Assembly: GCA_044224495.1 (NCBI GenBank)
Contig: JBGAKG010000011.1
Location: 232,439 to 296,438, forward strand
Source: JBGAKG01 sp044224495
Lineage (GTDB): Bacteria; Myxococcota_A; Polyangia; Polyangiales; Polyangiaceae
Direction: 5' to 3'
DNA length: 64,000 bases
Below the pieces are notes generated by a model that was not told the origin of the DNA, did not search any database, and saw nothing but the letters and a program-made list of their open reading frames with translations. A program made the position numbers and the translations under genes. Position 1 is the stretch's first letter. Each line of letters opens with the position of its first letter. Positions 8,263 through 16,283 of this stretch are shown one piece after another.

Positions 8263-9120
8263 TCACTTCTGCGCCGCGAGCTCGGCGATCTCGGTCGTGG
8301 TCAGTCCGCGGTTGTAGATCCGCACGTCGTCGAGGCGCCCGGCGAAGAAGTTCTGGTTGTCGCCCGAGCAGCCGGCGCGGAGCGTGACCGAGTCCTTGGC
8401 GAACGGAACCGACGGCGCGGGGAGCGTCCCCCGCTGCACGCCGTCGAGGAAGACCCGGAGCCCACCGGACGGCTGATACTGCATGAAGACGTGATGGACC
8501 TCGCCCGCCGCCACCGCCGCGGGCTGCGAGCTCGCCGTGGCCGTCCCTCCATCGCCGTTGGGCATCGACAGGACGAACCGCGTCGGGCTCAGCTCGACCG
8601 AAGCGCGCCACCCGAGCGCGGCGGGGTTCTGCGTCTTGCCCAGGAGGAAGTAGCGCGGCCACGTCGTGCTGACCGTCGCGATCGTGGCGAAGAAGGCGAC
8701 GGCGAAGGGCCCGGTGCCGTCGAAGTCGAGCGTCGCCACGGCCGGGAACACGATGCACGTCCCCTTGCCGTCGAGGTCGAGCGCTCCACCGCCGATCCCT
8801 CCGCCCGCCCACGACGCGGTGCCGTTCACGACCGCGTCGTAGCCGTTGCCCGAGCAGTCGTGGGCGACCGCTCCGCTCGTCTCGTCGAGCGGGTACCACG
8901 CCACGAGCCCGTTCGTGACGATCGCCGACTTCGGACACGACGAGCCGCCGTCCGCTGTCACGAGCGCGTCGACCGCGACGTCCGCCGCAGCGGCATCGGG
9001 CGCGCCGCCGCCGAGGCCATCGAGCGTCGGGAGCAGGCAAGCGACGAGCGGGGCCACGACCACCGCGGCGACCGCAGCGGTCCGCACGAGCTGCGCGGTG
9101 CCCCACCCGTCCGAGCTCAC
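8263..9120 (-). CDS. LamG/concanavalin-like lipoprotein
   Basis: A 285-residue protein from GTG 9120. After a short hydrophobic segment with lipobox LVAC there is an Ala/Asp-rich tether, then a LamG-like jelly-roll domain of about 200 residues (LVAWYPLDETSG, NGYDAV, GGALDLDGKG, HHVFMQYQ, LRVFLDGVQ, GRLDDVRIYNRGLT), a fold that binds glycans or proteins. The ADD gene stop and this GTG overlap as GTGA, so the two are translationally coupled. The open frame continues upstream inside the deaminase gene but has no coding character there. A lipid-anchored ligand-binding protein is likely; the link to nucleoside metabolism is unexplained. Confidence 0.82.
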   Translation of the reverse strand: MSSDGWGTAQLVRTAAVAAVVVAPLVACLLPTLDGLGGGAPDAAAADVAVDALVTADGGSSCPKSAIVTNGLVAWYPLDETSGAVAHDCSGNGYDAVVNGTASWAGGGIGGGALDLDGKGTCIVFPAVATLDFDGTGPFAVAFFATIATVSTTWPRYFLLGKTQNPAALGWRASVELSPTRFVLSMPNGDGGTATASSQPAAVAAGEVHHVFMQYQPSGGLRVFLDGVQRGTLPAPSVPFAKDSVTLRAGCSGDNQNFFAGRLDDVRIYNRGLTTTEIAELAAQK

Positions 9121-10226
9121 GCCACCCGCGCCGTCTCTTTCGGGGCGATCGACGAGGTGCTCGCGCGTTCCATCTCCGGGAGCGACTCCTCGCTGAAGTT
9201 GCGGAGCTCCTCCGACACGGAGCGCAGGTACTGCTGCTTCACGTGGAACGGCAGGAACGCGCTCTTGAAGCCGCTCAGGATGATCTGCTTGAGATCCGAA
9301 AGGCCCAGGCCCATCTGCGTGTGGCACAGCCAGAGCTCCTTCGAGACCGACGTGTCGGTCACGAGCCGGTTGTCGGTGTTGACCGTCACGCGCAGGCCGA
9401 GGTTCACGTAGAGCTTCAGCGGGTGGCTCGAGAGATCGCGCACCGCGTTCGTCTGCACGTTCGACGACGGGCAGCACTCGAGCGGGATGCGGTGGTCGTT
9501 CACGTAGTGGAGGAGATCGCCGTTCTCGCGGAGCCGGCAGCCGTGACCGATGCGGTGCGCACCGCAGGTGTGGACCGCCTGCGCGATCGACTCGGGGCCG
9601 TACGCCTCGCCGGCGTGGATGGTGACGTTGATGTTGTTGTCGCGGACGAGCTGGAACGCGGCGCGGTGGTGCTTGGCCGGGTGATCGTACTCGGCACCTG
9701 CGAGGTCGAAGCCGACGACGCCGCGGTTCTTGTACGCGACGGCGAGCTCGGCCATCTCGAGCGAAGACTCGGGCGAGACGTTCCGGATGCCGCAGATGAT
9801 GAGGTTCGACTCGATCCGGTGCTCCTTCTGCGCCGCGCGAAGGCCGGCGAGAACCGCCTCGACCACGCGCGTGAGCGACAGCCCACGCCGGGTGTGGAGC
9901 ATCGGGGCGTAACGCACCTCCATGTAGCGGACGTTCTCCTTCGCCGCGTCTTCGGCGAGCTCGTACGCGATCCGCGTGAGCGCATCCTCGGTCTGCATCA
10001 CGCGAAGGGTCACGTCGAACGCCTTCAGGTACTCCACGAGCGAACCGCAGTTCTTGCCGAGGTTCATTGCCAGGCGGAGGCCCGCTTCGTCGTTCGCGGG
10101 CAACTCGACGCGCTGCCGTTCGGCGAGCTCGAGGATGGTGCGGAGCCTGAGCGAACCGTCCAGGTGGACGTGCAGGTCCGTCTTGGGGAGCTTTTCGACC
10201 AGCTCCAGGGGAATCGACTTTGCCAT
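9117..10226 (-). CDS. add: Adenosine deaminase family protein
   Basis: A 369-residue metal-dependent hydrolase that should convert adenosine (or a related purine nucleoside) to inosine in the cytoplasm. Motifs in order: DLHVHLDGS (zinc ligands HxH), MEVRYAP, VGFDLAGAE, INVTIHAGEAYG (catalytic Glu), HRIGHG, and TVNTDNR near the C-terminus (metal Asp). Length matches the family. ATG 10226 (MAKSIPLELV) is preferred over ATG 10241 because it begins just before the conserved N-terminus. Its stop overlaps the LamG lipoprotein start (GTGA). It diverges from an AraC regulator 23 bp away. Confidence 0.9.
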   Translation of the reverse strand: MAKSIPLELVEKLPKTDLHVHLDGSLRLRTILELAERQRVELPANDEAGLRLAMNLGKNCGSLVEYLKAFDVTLRVMQTEDALTRIAYELAEDAAKENVRYMEVRYAPMLHTRRGLSLTRVVEAVLAGLRAAQKEHRIESNLIICGIRNVSPESSLEMAELAVAYKNRGVVGFDLAGAEYDHPAKHHRAAFQLVRDNNINVTIHAGEAYGPESIAQAVHTCGAHRIGHGCRLRENGDLLHYVNDHRIPLECCPSSNVQTNAVRDLSSHPLKLYVNLGLRVTVNTDNRLVTDTSVSKELWLCHTQMGLGLSDLKQIILSGFKSAFLPFHVKQQYLRSVSEELRNFSEESLPEMERASTSSIAPKETARVA

Positions 10227-10249
10227 GGCAAAGCGTACCATGATTCAGC

Positions 10250-11155
10250 GTGATTCGGTCGCATCGGCTCGTACACGCACCCCGGTTGGGTGCGTACCTG
10301 ACGACACATGCGCTGGTGCACCCGCGCCTGCGCCTTCATGCCGTGCGCAACGCGAACGTCGTCTCCGAGGACGCGCTGCTCCTCCGCGCGTTCCACCGCG
10401 CGGGTGCGATCGGGCGCCCCATCGTCACGCTCGTGCTCGACGGGATCGGCACGGTCCGCGCCTACGACCACGAGGCCCGCGCGGGTGCGGGGGACCTCCT
10501 GGCGATGGACTACAAGGGCGCGATCTCGATGCGGCAGGAAGGGGCGCGCTACGAAGCGCTCGCGTTCGAGTGGGATCCGGAGCTGCTCGGTCCGCGCCCG
10601 AAGGCCTTCCACCAATGCCGCCTCTCGAGCGCCGTCGTCGCGCGCGCGCGCTCCCTCTGGACCGCGCTCGTGAACGATCAAGCCACGCCGGAGGAGATCG
10701 TGACGGAGGTCGTGAAGCTCTTGGCCGAAGGCGGCGTCGCGCTCCGCGTGCCGACGGCGGACGAGCTCGACGATCCGGTCCTCCCGAGCACGGCGCGGAT
10801 GGCGCGGGCGCTCGATCTCGCGCTCTCGAACCTCGAAGGGCAGCCGATGACGGCCGACCTCGAGAAGCTGCTCGGGCTCTCGGCGCGTCAGGTCAACCGA
10901 CTCGTCCAGGCGTTCAACGCACGCTACGGCTTCAACTCGGTCGGCTGGCGCGACACGCGCAACCGGCGTCGCCTGATGATGGGCGCGACCTTCATGACCG
11001 CGCCGTCCGCGACGGTCGCGCAAGTCGCCAAGATCGTCGGCTACCGGTCGCCGACGGCGTTCGCCCGTGCCCTCGCGGACGCGGGGCTCCCTCCGCCGCG
11101 CGCCATCCCGGACGTCGTGCGCGAGCTCGCCGCTCCGCAGCGGCTGAGCGCCTGA
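10250..11155 (+). CDS. AraC-family transcriptional regulator
   Basis: A 301-residue protein with an unclassified N-terminal sensory domain (about 1-190) and a C-terminal double helix-turn-helix (about 200-295) of AraC type: LEKLLGLSARQVNRLVQAFN and ATVAQVAKIVGYRSPTAFARAL. It probably binds DNA as a dimer and responds to an unknown ligand. GTG 10250 is the most upstream reasonable start, 23 bp from the divergent ADD start, which leaves little room for separate promoters; a later start is possible. It ends 1 bp before the next AraC gene, so the two regulators are cotranscribed. Confidence 0.8.
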   Translation: MIRSHRLVHAPRLGAYLTTHALVHPRLRLHAVRNANVVSEDALLLRAFHRAGAIGRPIVTLVLDGIGTVRAYDHEARAGAGDLLAMDYKGAISMRQEGARYEALAFEWDPELLGPRPKAFHQCRLSSAVVARARSLWTALVNDQATPEEIVTEVVKLLAEGGVALRVPTADELDDPVLPSTARMARALDLALSNLEGQPMTADLEKLLGLSARQVNRLVQAFNARYGFNSVGWRDTRNRRRLMMGATFMTAPSATVAQVAKIVGYRSPTAFARALADAGLPPPRAIPDVVRELAAPQRLSA

Positions 11156-11156
11156 C

Positions 11157-12014
11157 GTGTACCAACTTCGTCCCGTCGCGCCGGAGCTCCGGCCCTGGGT
11201 CGAGCACTACTGGTTCGTCACACCCGATGGGAACGCACCCGTCGAGCTCCGCGTCGACGTGTTCGTCGATGCGCGCGCCGATCTGATCTTCAACCTCGGC
11301 GCCCCCTACGTCCGCGAGATCATCGGCGGCCGGCGCGTGAAGCACGCGAAGTCCAACCTCGACGCGCAGCGGCTCGTCCCGATCCGGATCGTGCAGCACG
11401 GGCTCGTGCGGACGACCGGCGTTCGCTTCCACCTCGGCGGGCTCGGTGCGTTCGGCCTGCGCGCGCTCCGGAGGTGGACGGATCGCACGCCTTCGCCCTC
11501 CTCCGTCTTCGGCGCGGGCGCGGCGAAGCTCGAGCGCGACCTCGCCCGCACGAAGGACCTCGATCGGCAGGCGAAGCTCCTCGACGCGTTCTTCCTGGAG
11601 CGGCTCGCGGTCGGCGGCTCGTTCGCGACCTTCCGGCGCGCGCTCGATGCGCTCGTCCGCTCCGACGGCACTGCGACGGTGGAAGCCGTCGCCGCCGAGG
11701 CCGGGCTCGGCGTGCGGCACCTCGAGCGCGCCTTCGCCGAGCACTTGGGGATCGCCCCGAAGACCACAGCGCGCGTGCTCCGCTTCCAGCGCGCGCTCCG
11801 GATGCTCATGCGCGATCCGGGGTGCACCCTCGCCGACGTCGCGGCGACGGCGGGCTACTTCGATCAGGCGCACTTCGTCCGCGACTTCAAGCGAATGACC
11901 GGCGGTGTCCCACGGGGGTACCGCGGGTACTACCCGCCCGAGGGCCCCGCGGACTTCGCCCCCAACGTCGTCGTGTTCGTACAAGACGCGAAGACGCGTC
12001 GCTCGCGAGGATGA
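11157..12014 (+). CDS. AraC-family transcriptional regulator (DUF6597-like N-terminus)
   Basis: A 285-residue protein starting at GTG 11157. The N-terminal region YQLRPVAPELRPWVEHYWFV and the following beta-rich segment match the sensor domain common in AraC regulators annotated with DUF6597. The C-terminal AraC domain shows ATVEAVAAEAGLGVRHLERAF and CTLADVAATAGYFDQAHFVRDFKRM..VPRGYR, a well-preserved second helix-turn-helix. It follows the previous AraC gene with a 1-bp gap and precedes a small conserved protein by 4 bp, so three genes form one operon. Targets unknown. Confidence 0.85.
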   Translation: MYQLRPVAPELRPWVEHYWFVTPDGNAPVELRVDVFVDARADLIFNLGAPYVREIIGGRRVKHAKSNLDAQRLVPIRIVQHGLVRTTGVRFHLGGLGAFGLRALRRWTDRTPSPSSVFGAGAAKLERDLARTKDLDRQAKLLDAFFLERLAVGGSFATFRRALDALVRSDGTATVEAVAAEAGLGVRHLERAFAEHLGIAPKTTARVLRFQRALRMLMRDPGCTLADVAATAGYFDQAHFVRDFKRMTGGVPRGYRGYYPPEGPADFAPNVVVFVQDAKTRRSRG

Positions 12015-12018
12015 CCGC

Positions 12019-12435
12019 ATGGCGAAGCACTGGTCCGGCAAAGGCACGAAGGAAGACCCCTGGAAGCTGAAGACGCCGCCGCTCACGTCGGAGTACGTGA
12101 TGTGGCGCGACGACGAGTCCGACCCGCCGCTCCTGATCTGCCAGGTCGGGAGCACCAAGCTCACCTACCTGGCGCGCGCGCTCGACGACCTCCCCGCGAT
12201 GCTGAAGAAGCACGGGGACTGGATGGTGCTCGGCGCCGCCGACGAGCAGAAGACGCCGGCCGAGGGAACGGTCGAGGCGTGGGGACGCGCGAAGTCGAAC
12301 CCCGTCGGCGGCTTCTACGGGCAGAAGAAGGGCCTCCGGGGTCGCTTCGCGCTCTATGTCCCACCGCTGCTCGAGGCGCTCGGCAAGGTCGAGCTCGAGC
12401 ACGCGCCGAAGAACAACCGCGTCCGCGCGAAGTGA
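12019..12435 (+). CDS. Conserved hypothetical protein (DUF6855-like)
   Basis: A 138-residue soluble protein (MAKHWSGKGTKEDPWKLKTP) with no signal peptide or membrane segment. The composition, with GDWMVLGAADEQK, VEAWGRAKSNPVGG and GLRGRFALYVPPLLEALG, resembles a small conserved family I recall as DUF6855; that family name is from memory and uncertain. It follows the second AraC gene by 4 bp, so coexpression with the regulator pair is likely. It converges with the next gene with a 1-bp gap. No catalytic motif visible. Confidence 0.7.
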   Translation: MAKHWSGKGTKEDPWKLKTPPLTSEYVMWRDDESDPPLLICQVGSTKLTYLARALDDLPAMLKKHGDWMVLGAADEQKTPAEGTVEAWGRAKSNPVGGFYGQKKGLRGRFALYVPPLLEALGKVELEHAPKNNRVRAK

Positions 12436-12436
12436 C

Positions 12437-12994
12437 TCAGCCCGCCGCCGGTGCGCGCGCCGGGCGAAGCGTGCCGCCGGTGAGTCGGTTCGCGAACGTG
12501 CTCATCGTGTAGGCGCCGAAGCCGAGCACGATCTCGAGCGCTTGCGCGCGCGTGTAGCCGGCGGCGAGGAACGAAGCCCATACGTCGGGGGTCACGTCGC
12601 CGCGCGTCCGCAGGAGATCCTCGGTGAACGCGACGAGCGCCGCGGAGCGCGCGTCGGCGGGGGCCTTCGCCGCGAGGATCGCGGCGCCGACCTCGGCCCC
12701 TCCGGCCTGCGCGAGGAGGCGCTGGTGCATCGCGATGCAGACCTCGCACCCGACGTCCCGCGCGAAGGTCAGGATGACGGACTCCTGCTCGAGCGGCGTG
12801 AGCGTGGTGTGTTTGAAGGCGTCCGACAGCGCCATGAACGAGCGGTAGAGCTCGGGCGAGTGCGCCATCCGCGCGACGACGGAGGGGACGACACCGAACG
12901 AGGCCTTCGTCTCGTCGAGGATGGCGCGCGCGGGCGGGGCCGCCGTGCGAGGGTCGAGGTCTTCGAAGCCGTGATCGTGATGGGTGGTCTGCAT
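12437..12994 (-). CDS. Carboxymuconolactone decarboxylase-like (AhpD-type) protein
   Basis: A 185-residue protein of the CMD/AhpD fold: FGVVPSVVARMAHSPELYRSFMAL, then the core LTPLEQESVILTFARDVGCEVCIAMHQRLL with the catalytic CxxC pair and the following His, typical of alkylhydroperoxidase-like proteins that reduce peroxides or detoxify reactive compounds. ATG 12994 is chosen because AGAGGA sits about 5 bp upstream; an ATG at 13015 lies inside the operator-like site. It is the last gene of the operon DUF2834-marR-CMD, and the MarR-site upstream suggests redox or phenolic control. Confidence 0.85.
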   Translation of the reverse strand: MQTTHHDHGFEDLDPRTAAPPARAILDETKASFGVVPSVVARMAHSPELYRSFMALSDAFKHTTLTPLEQESVILTFARDVGCEVCIAMHQRLLAQAGGAEVGAAILAAKAPADARSAALVAFTEDLLRTRGDVTPDVWASFLAAGYTRAQALEIVLGFGAYTMSTFANRLTGGTLRPARAPAAG

Positions 12995-13006
12995 GGGTTC
13001 CTCTTT

Positions 13007-13024
13007 GATTGTCATTGCAACTAT
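13007..13024 (-). promoter_or_regulatory. Putative MarR operator A
   Basis: An 18-bp imperfect palindrome, GATTGTCATTGCAACTAT on the plus strand, lying between marR and the CMD gene. It shares identical flanks (GATTG and AACTAT) with site B upstream of marR, with only the centre shifted. TTG...CAA half-sites around a central AT fit MarR/OhrR-type operators. It lies 12 bp upstream of the CMD start, so a bound repressor could block a local promoter. Binding is inferred, not shown. Confidence 0.5.
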
Positions 13025-13037
13025 CTGAGCAAAAAAA

Positions 13038-13493
13038 TCAGCCGTCGAGAGCCTCGACCATCCGACGCAGCGTTCGGCGGGTGGTCTCGAGATCGGCGCG
13101 CGAGACGTGCCGCTCGAAGCTCTCCACCAGCTCCCGGACGACCGGCACGAGCGTGGTCCGCGCCTCCTGCCCCTTCTTCGTGAGGAGCACGACCCGCGTC
13201 CGCCCATCCTCGGGATCGGTCCCGCGGCGCACCAGCCCGCGCGACGCCATCGAGCTCACGATCCGGCTCGTGGTCGGAGCATCGCGCACGATCGCCGCAG
13301 CCAGGTCGGCCTGGGAGCGACCGTCGCGCTCCCAGAGCCGGACCAGGACCATCCATTGCTCGGGCGTGAGCTCGAACCCGTGCTCGCGGAACGCGCGGTA
13401 CATCGCGCGCCGCGCCCCCTCGTAGAAACGGTTCACCCAGAACGCGAGCGCGTTCTCGAGGACGATCGCGTCGCCGCGGAACTGATCCTTCAT
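13038..13493 (-). CDS. MarR-family transcriptional regulator
   Basis: A 151-residue regulator: dimerisation helices at both ends and a winged helix-turn-helix in the middle (LTPEQWMVLVRLWERDGRSQ, DAPTTSRIVSSMASRGLV, wing DPEDGRTRVVLLTKKG). Its ATG overlaps the stop of the upstream DUF2834 gene (ATGA), so the two are translationally coupled. Two near-identical operator-like sites flank the gene, which fits autoregulation plus control of the CMD gene. MarR proteins commonly respond to phenolics or oxidants; the ligand here is not evident. Confidence 0.9.
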   Translation of the reverse strand: MKDQFRGDAIVLENALAFWVNRFYEGARRAMYRAFREHGFELTPEQWMVLVRLWERDGRSQADLAAAIVRDAPTTSRIVSSMASRGLVRRGTDPEDGRTRVVLLTKKGQEARTTLVPVVRELVESFERHVSRADLETTRRTLRRMVEALDG

Positions 13494-13831
13494 CGTGCTT
13501 CGAAGGTGGATCGCTCCGGGATAGTTGTCAATGCAATCTTTTTGACCCCGACCCACGCGGAGAGGGTCGCGTAGGCCAGGAGCGAGACCGAGCCGAGCGG
13601 CAGGCACGCGAGCGCGAAGGGCCAGAACGGGAGCTTCTTCTCGCGTGCGTCGCGCCGCATCCAGGTGCCGGCAACGAAGAGCGCGATGCAGAGATCGAGG
13701 AACTCCTGGCCGCTCCAGCCGCCTTGGAGCGGGAGCGTGAAGGCCTCGACGAAGCCGCGCTCCCAGGTGACGCCGAGCGAGTAGACGGTGAAGACGACGA
13801 AGACGATCGTGACGCCGATGGCACGCAGCAT
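13490..13831 (-). CDS. DUF2834-like small membrane protein
   Basis: A 113-residue protein with three hydrophobic segments (about 3-22, 45-60, 72-92). The pattern TVYSLGV, a Gln-Asp-Leu motif, FVAGTWMRRDAR and PFWPFALACLPLGSVSLLAY fits the DUF2834 membrane-protein family. ATG 13831 has a near-perfect Shine-Dalgarno, GGAGG, 5 bp upstream. An in-frame ATG at 13900 would add 23 residues, but that stretch is part of a structured leader. The stop overlaps the marR start. Function of DUF2834 is unknown; here it is tied to the MarR/CMD operon. Confidence 0.78.
   Translation of the reverse strand: MLRAIGVTIVFVVFTVYSLGVTWERGFVEAFTLPLQGGWSGQEFLDLCIALFVAGTWMRRDAREKKLPFWPFALACLPLGSVSLLAYATLSAWVGVKKIALTTIPERSTFEAR
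13521..13538 (-). promoter_or_regulatory. Putative MarR operator B
   Basis: ATAGTTGTCAATGCAATC on the plus strand, equal to GATTGCATTGACAACTAT on the coding strand. Same 18-bp length and flanks as site A, core CATTGAC instead of TCATTGC. It ends about 28 bp upstream of the marR ATG, inside the 3' end of the DUF2834 gene, so it could serve an internal autoregulated promoter. Confidence 0.5.
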
Positions 13832-13834
13832 GGG

Positions 13835-13898
13835 GACCTCCGTGATGACGCACCAACGATGGGGCGTCGGCATCACGCCCTCAATGACGTCGGAGGTC
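13835..13898 (-). promoter_or_regulatory. Structured leader that pairs with the DUF2834 Shine-Dalgarno
   Basis: On the coding strand GACCTCCG (13898-13891) is perfectly complementary to CGGAGGTC (13842-13835), which contains the Shine-Dalgarno of the DUF2834 gene. The 48-nt loop holds a nested 6-bp hairpin (GGGCGT/ACGCCC, 13862-13880). The stem would hide the ribosome site. It may be a translation-control element; an 8-bp match could also occur by chance. Confidence 0.35.
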
Positions 13899-13911
13899 AT
13901 GAAAGGCCGGA

Positions 13912-14931
13912 TCAGGGGAGCTTCGCGAGCTCGGGGTCGCTCGGGAGAAGACGCTTCACGAGCGCCACGACCGCTGCCCGATTCGGCTGGAAGTTGCTCC
14001 GCCAAATCGTCCGGCGGTGGCCCGCGCCCAACCCGTCGTGCCCGACGAAGAGGACGTTGCAGGCGAAATCGAAGAACAGCTCGGCGGCCTGCTCCTCCGG
14101 CACCCCCGTGCTCGCGGGCCTCCGGAGCAGACGCAGGCCGACCCAGGTGCGCATCCGACACTCGTCGGCGATGTGCTCGTCGAACCCCGTCGGCGAGCGG
14201 AGGAGCGCCACGAGCGCCGTCAGGTCGGCGGCCCCGATCGGGTGCGCGCTCCCCGCGCGAACGGTCAGTCCCAAAATGGTACCGACCTTCGGGGGCGCCG
14301 CGGCTTCCCAGTCCCCAGCGGGCTCATCCAAGCGCATCGCGACCCCGCTCACGAGGTCCTCGGTGACACCGAAGCGGCCGAGCGCCTCTGCCTCGGTGGG
14401 GAGCTCGAACGCGGGGCCGGCGAGCGAGGCGCCGCCGCACGCCGACACGACCCACCGATGCCGTCCGCTCAGGAACGAGTTGCTCAGGCACGCATCGTTG
14501 CACTGAGCGTTGCAGAACCATCCGCTCAGCGGTTGGGGGTGGAACGTGTCGTGCGGCTGGATGGTGACGCAGGCACCCGGCTTGTCGCCACAGGACTCGA
14601 CGAGGCGCAAGCCGCGGTCGCCGTGGCCCTCGCCGTCGATCCCGTCCAGCTTGATCCACGCGCCGCTCGCGTCCTCGCGCTCGATCACGGGGCGCACGGC
14701 GAGCTGGACGGGCGCGTTGCCCGTGTTCTGGATCGCGAGCGTGCCCGGGAAGACGTTCGTGAGCACGACCGTGCTCGGCGCGGGACCGCTCGCGGAAGGC
14801 GCCGGGGCGTGGGGTACTGCCGCTGCGGAGGCGGAGGCCGGTGCGCCGGCGTCGGGTTGCGCCGTCGATCGCCCGCACGCGATCAGGACCAACGCGAGGG
14901 CCGCACAGCCGGAGGCGAACGAGGAGGTCAC
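13912..14931 (-). CDS. Predicted lipoprotein, hypothetical
   Basis: A 339-residue protein with signal peptide and lipobox LIAC, a Pro/Ala/Ser tether (25-55), and a mature region of which residues 55-185 look beta-rich with six closely spaced Cys (CGDKPGAC, WFCNAQCNDAC). The C-terminal part has several Arg/Trp residues (RTIWRSNFQPNR) and no recognised motif. It is divergent from the DUF218 lipoprotein with a 59-bp shared promoter region, and lies 80 bp upstream of the DUF2834 start. Function unknown. Confidence 0.72.
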   Translation of the reverse strand: MTSSFASGCAALALVLIACGRSTAQPDAGAPASASAAAVPHAPAPSASGPAPSTVVLTNVFPGTLAIQNTGNAPVQLAVRPVIEREDASGAWIKLDGIDGEGHGDRGLRLVESCGDKPGACVTIQPHDTFHPQPLSGWFCNAQCNDACLSNSFLSGRHRWVVSACGGASLAGPAFELPTEAEALGRFGVTEDLVSGVAMRLDEPAGDWEAAAPPKVGTILGLTVRAGSAHPIGAADLTALVALLRSPTGFDEHIADECRMRTWVGLRLLRRPASTGVPEEQAAELFFDFACNVLFVGHDGLGAGHRRTIWRSNFQPNRAAVVALVKRLLPSDPELAKLP

Positions 14932-14990
14932 CCGCCAGGAGCGTAGGGGATCCCGTTCGAGGCAGGGGCCAAGAATGCTAAGAACCAGAC

Positions 14991-16277
14991 ATGCTTCGCG
15001 TGCGGGTCGTCGCGCTCGGGATCCTCGGCCTCGTGCTCGCGTGCCGCAGCGATCCGCCGCCTCCCGTCCCCGAAGACGACGCCGGACCGACGGACGTCCT
15101 GCCGACGAACGACACGAGCGCGTGCGCGCTCTCCGAGCCGCTCGACCGGGGCGGGTTCGACCCGAGCGTCGCGCTCCCCGCGAGCGGCTCGGTCGTGCAG
15201 GACAAGGCGTTCCTGCTCGCGTCGGTCCTCAGTGACCCCGCGATCGTCACCGCGCTCTCGGCGGATGCGACGCTCGAGCCGTTGCGCAAGGATCGGGAAG
15301 CGCGCCTGCGCGGCGCGAGCGCCAAGTGCGGCGTCACCCCGGCGTGCTACCGCACCGAGCTCGCGTTCGGAGACGGCGACGTTCAAACCATCGCCACCGC
15401 GCTCCCGGGTGCGCTCGGCGCGAAGCTCGCCGACGTCGTGAAGGTCCTCCGCGCGTCGGGGCACTTCGTGCTCCACGCGAAGAGCGACGACCCCACGTTC
15501 GTGGCCGAGGCGTGGAGCGACACGGCGCGCGCGTTGAACGCCACGTTCGATGGGTACGCGGCGTCCCTCGATGGCGCGGCGCTCGGCGCCGTCGTGGACG
15601 GCGTCTCGGCGGCGCACCCGAGCGCGATGCCGTTCTTCGCGCCGCTGCTCGGGGTCGATCTGGCCGCGCTGGTGGCGCAGAAGCGCGACGAGGCGGCGCG
15701 CTACGAGCCCCTCGTGACGGGGGAGAACGCCGCGGCGCTCGCGAACGCGAAGACGGTCGATTGGAGCGCGTACCCGTACACGGTGATCCTCGTCCCCGGG
15801 CAGGGACCCGAGTCGTTGGACTACCCGATCAGCATCGGCTCCAAGACGCGCGCCGACCTCGCCGCGCGGCGGTGGCAGGCGAAGCTCGCGCCCTTGGTGC
15901 TCTTGAGCGGTGGACACGTCCACCCCGACCGCACGCCTTACTCCGAGGCGATGGAGATGAAGAAGTACCTGATGGGGACGAAGGGCATCCCCGAGAGCGC
16001 GATCTTGGTCGACCCGCACGCGCGCCACACCACGACGAACCTGCGCGACGCAGCGCGCGAGCTCTTCCGCTACGGCATCCCCGCCGATCGGCCGGCGCTG
16101 GTCACGAGCGACAAGTTCCAGAGCCTCTACATCGCGTTCGCGCTCGACGAGCGATGCAAGAACGAGCTCGGGTACACGCCGTACCGGATCGTGAAGCCGG
16201 TGACCGATACCGATTCGTGTTGGATGCCGAACGCGCTGAGTCTCGAAGAAGACGGACGGGATCCGCTCGACCCCTGA
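14991..16277 (+). CDS. Lipoprotein with a YdcF/ElyC-like DUF218 domain
   Basis: A 428-residue protein: signal peptide and lipobox LVLAC, Asp/Pro tether, a helical Ala-rich region (70-250), then a DUF218 domain: TVILVPGQGP, LAPLVLLSGGHVHP, YSEAMEMKKYLMGTKGIPESAILVDP..RHTTTNLRDAARELF, and ALVTSDKFQSLYIAFAL. DUF218 proteins (SanA, YdcF, ElyC) act in envelope or cell-wall physiology; catalytic activity is unsettled. The helical extension and lipid anchor differ from short ElyC-type proteins, which use membrane helices. It converges on a lipoprotein gene 6 bp away. Confidence 0.83.
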   Translation: MLRVRVVALGILGLVLACRSDPPPPVPEDDAGPTDVLPTNDTSACALSEPLDRGGFDPSVALPASGSVVQDKAFLLASVLSDPAIVTALSADATLEPLRKDREARLRGASAKCGVTPACYRTELAFGDGDVQTIATALPGALGAKLADVVKVLRASGHFVLHAKSDDPTFVAEAWSDTARALNATFDGYAASLDGAALGAVVDGVSAAHPSAMPFFAPLLGVDLAALVAQKRDEAARYEPLVTGENAAALANAKTVDWSAYPYTVILVPGQGPESLDYPISIGSKTRADLAARRWQAKLAPLVLLSGGHVHPDRTPYSEAMEMKKYLMGTKGIPESAILVDPHARHTTTNLRDAARELFRYGIPADRPALVTSDKFQSLYIAFALDERCKNELGYTPYRIVKPVTDTDSCWMPNALSLEEDGRDPLDP

Positions 16278-16283
16278 GCGCGT

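Noticed and set aside
11157..12435. AraC pair and DUF6855-like protein as a toxin-antitoxin or defence module
   Set aside because: No toxin fold, nuclease motif or antitoxin DNA-binding pair is visible; plain regulators with a small conserved protein are the simpler reading.
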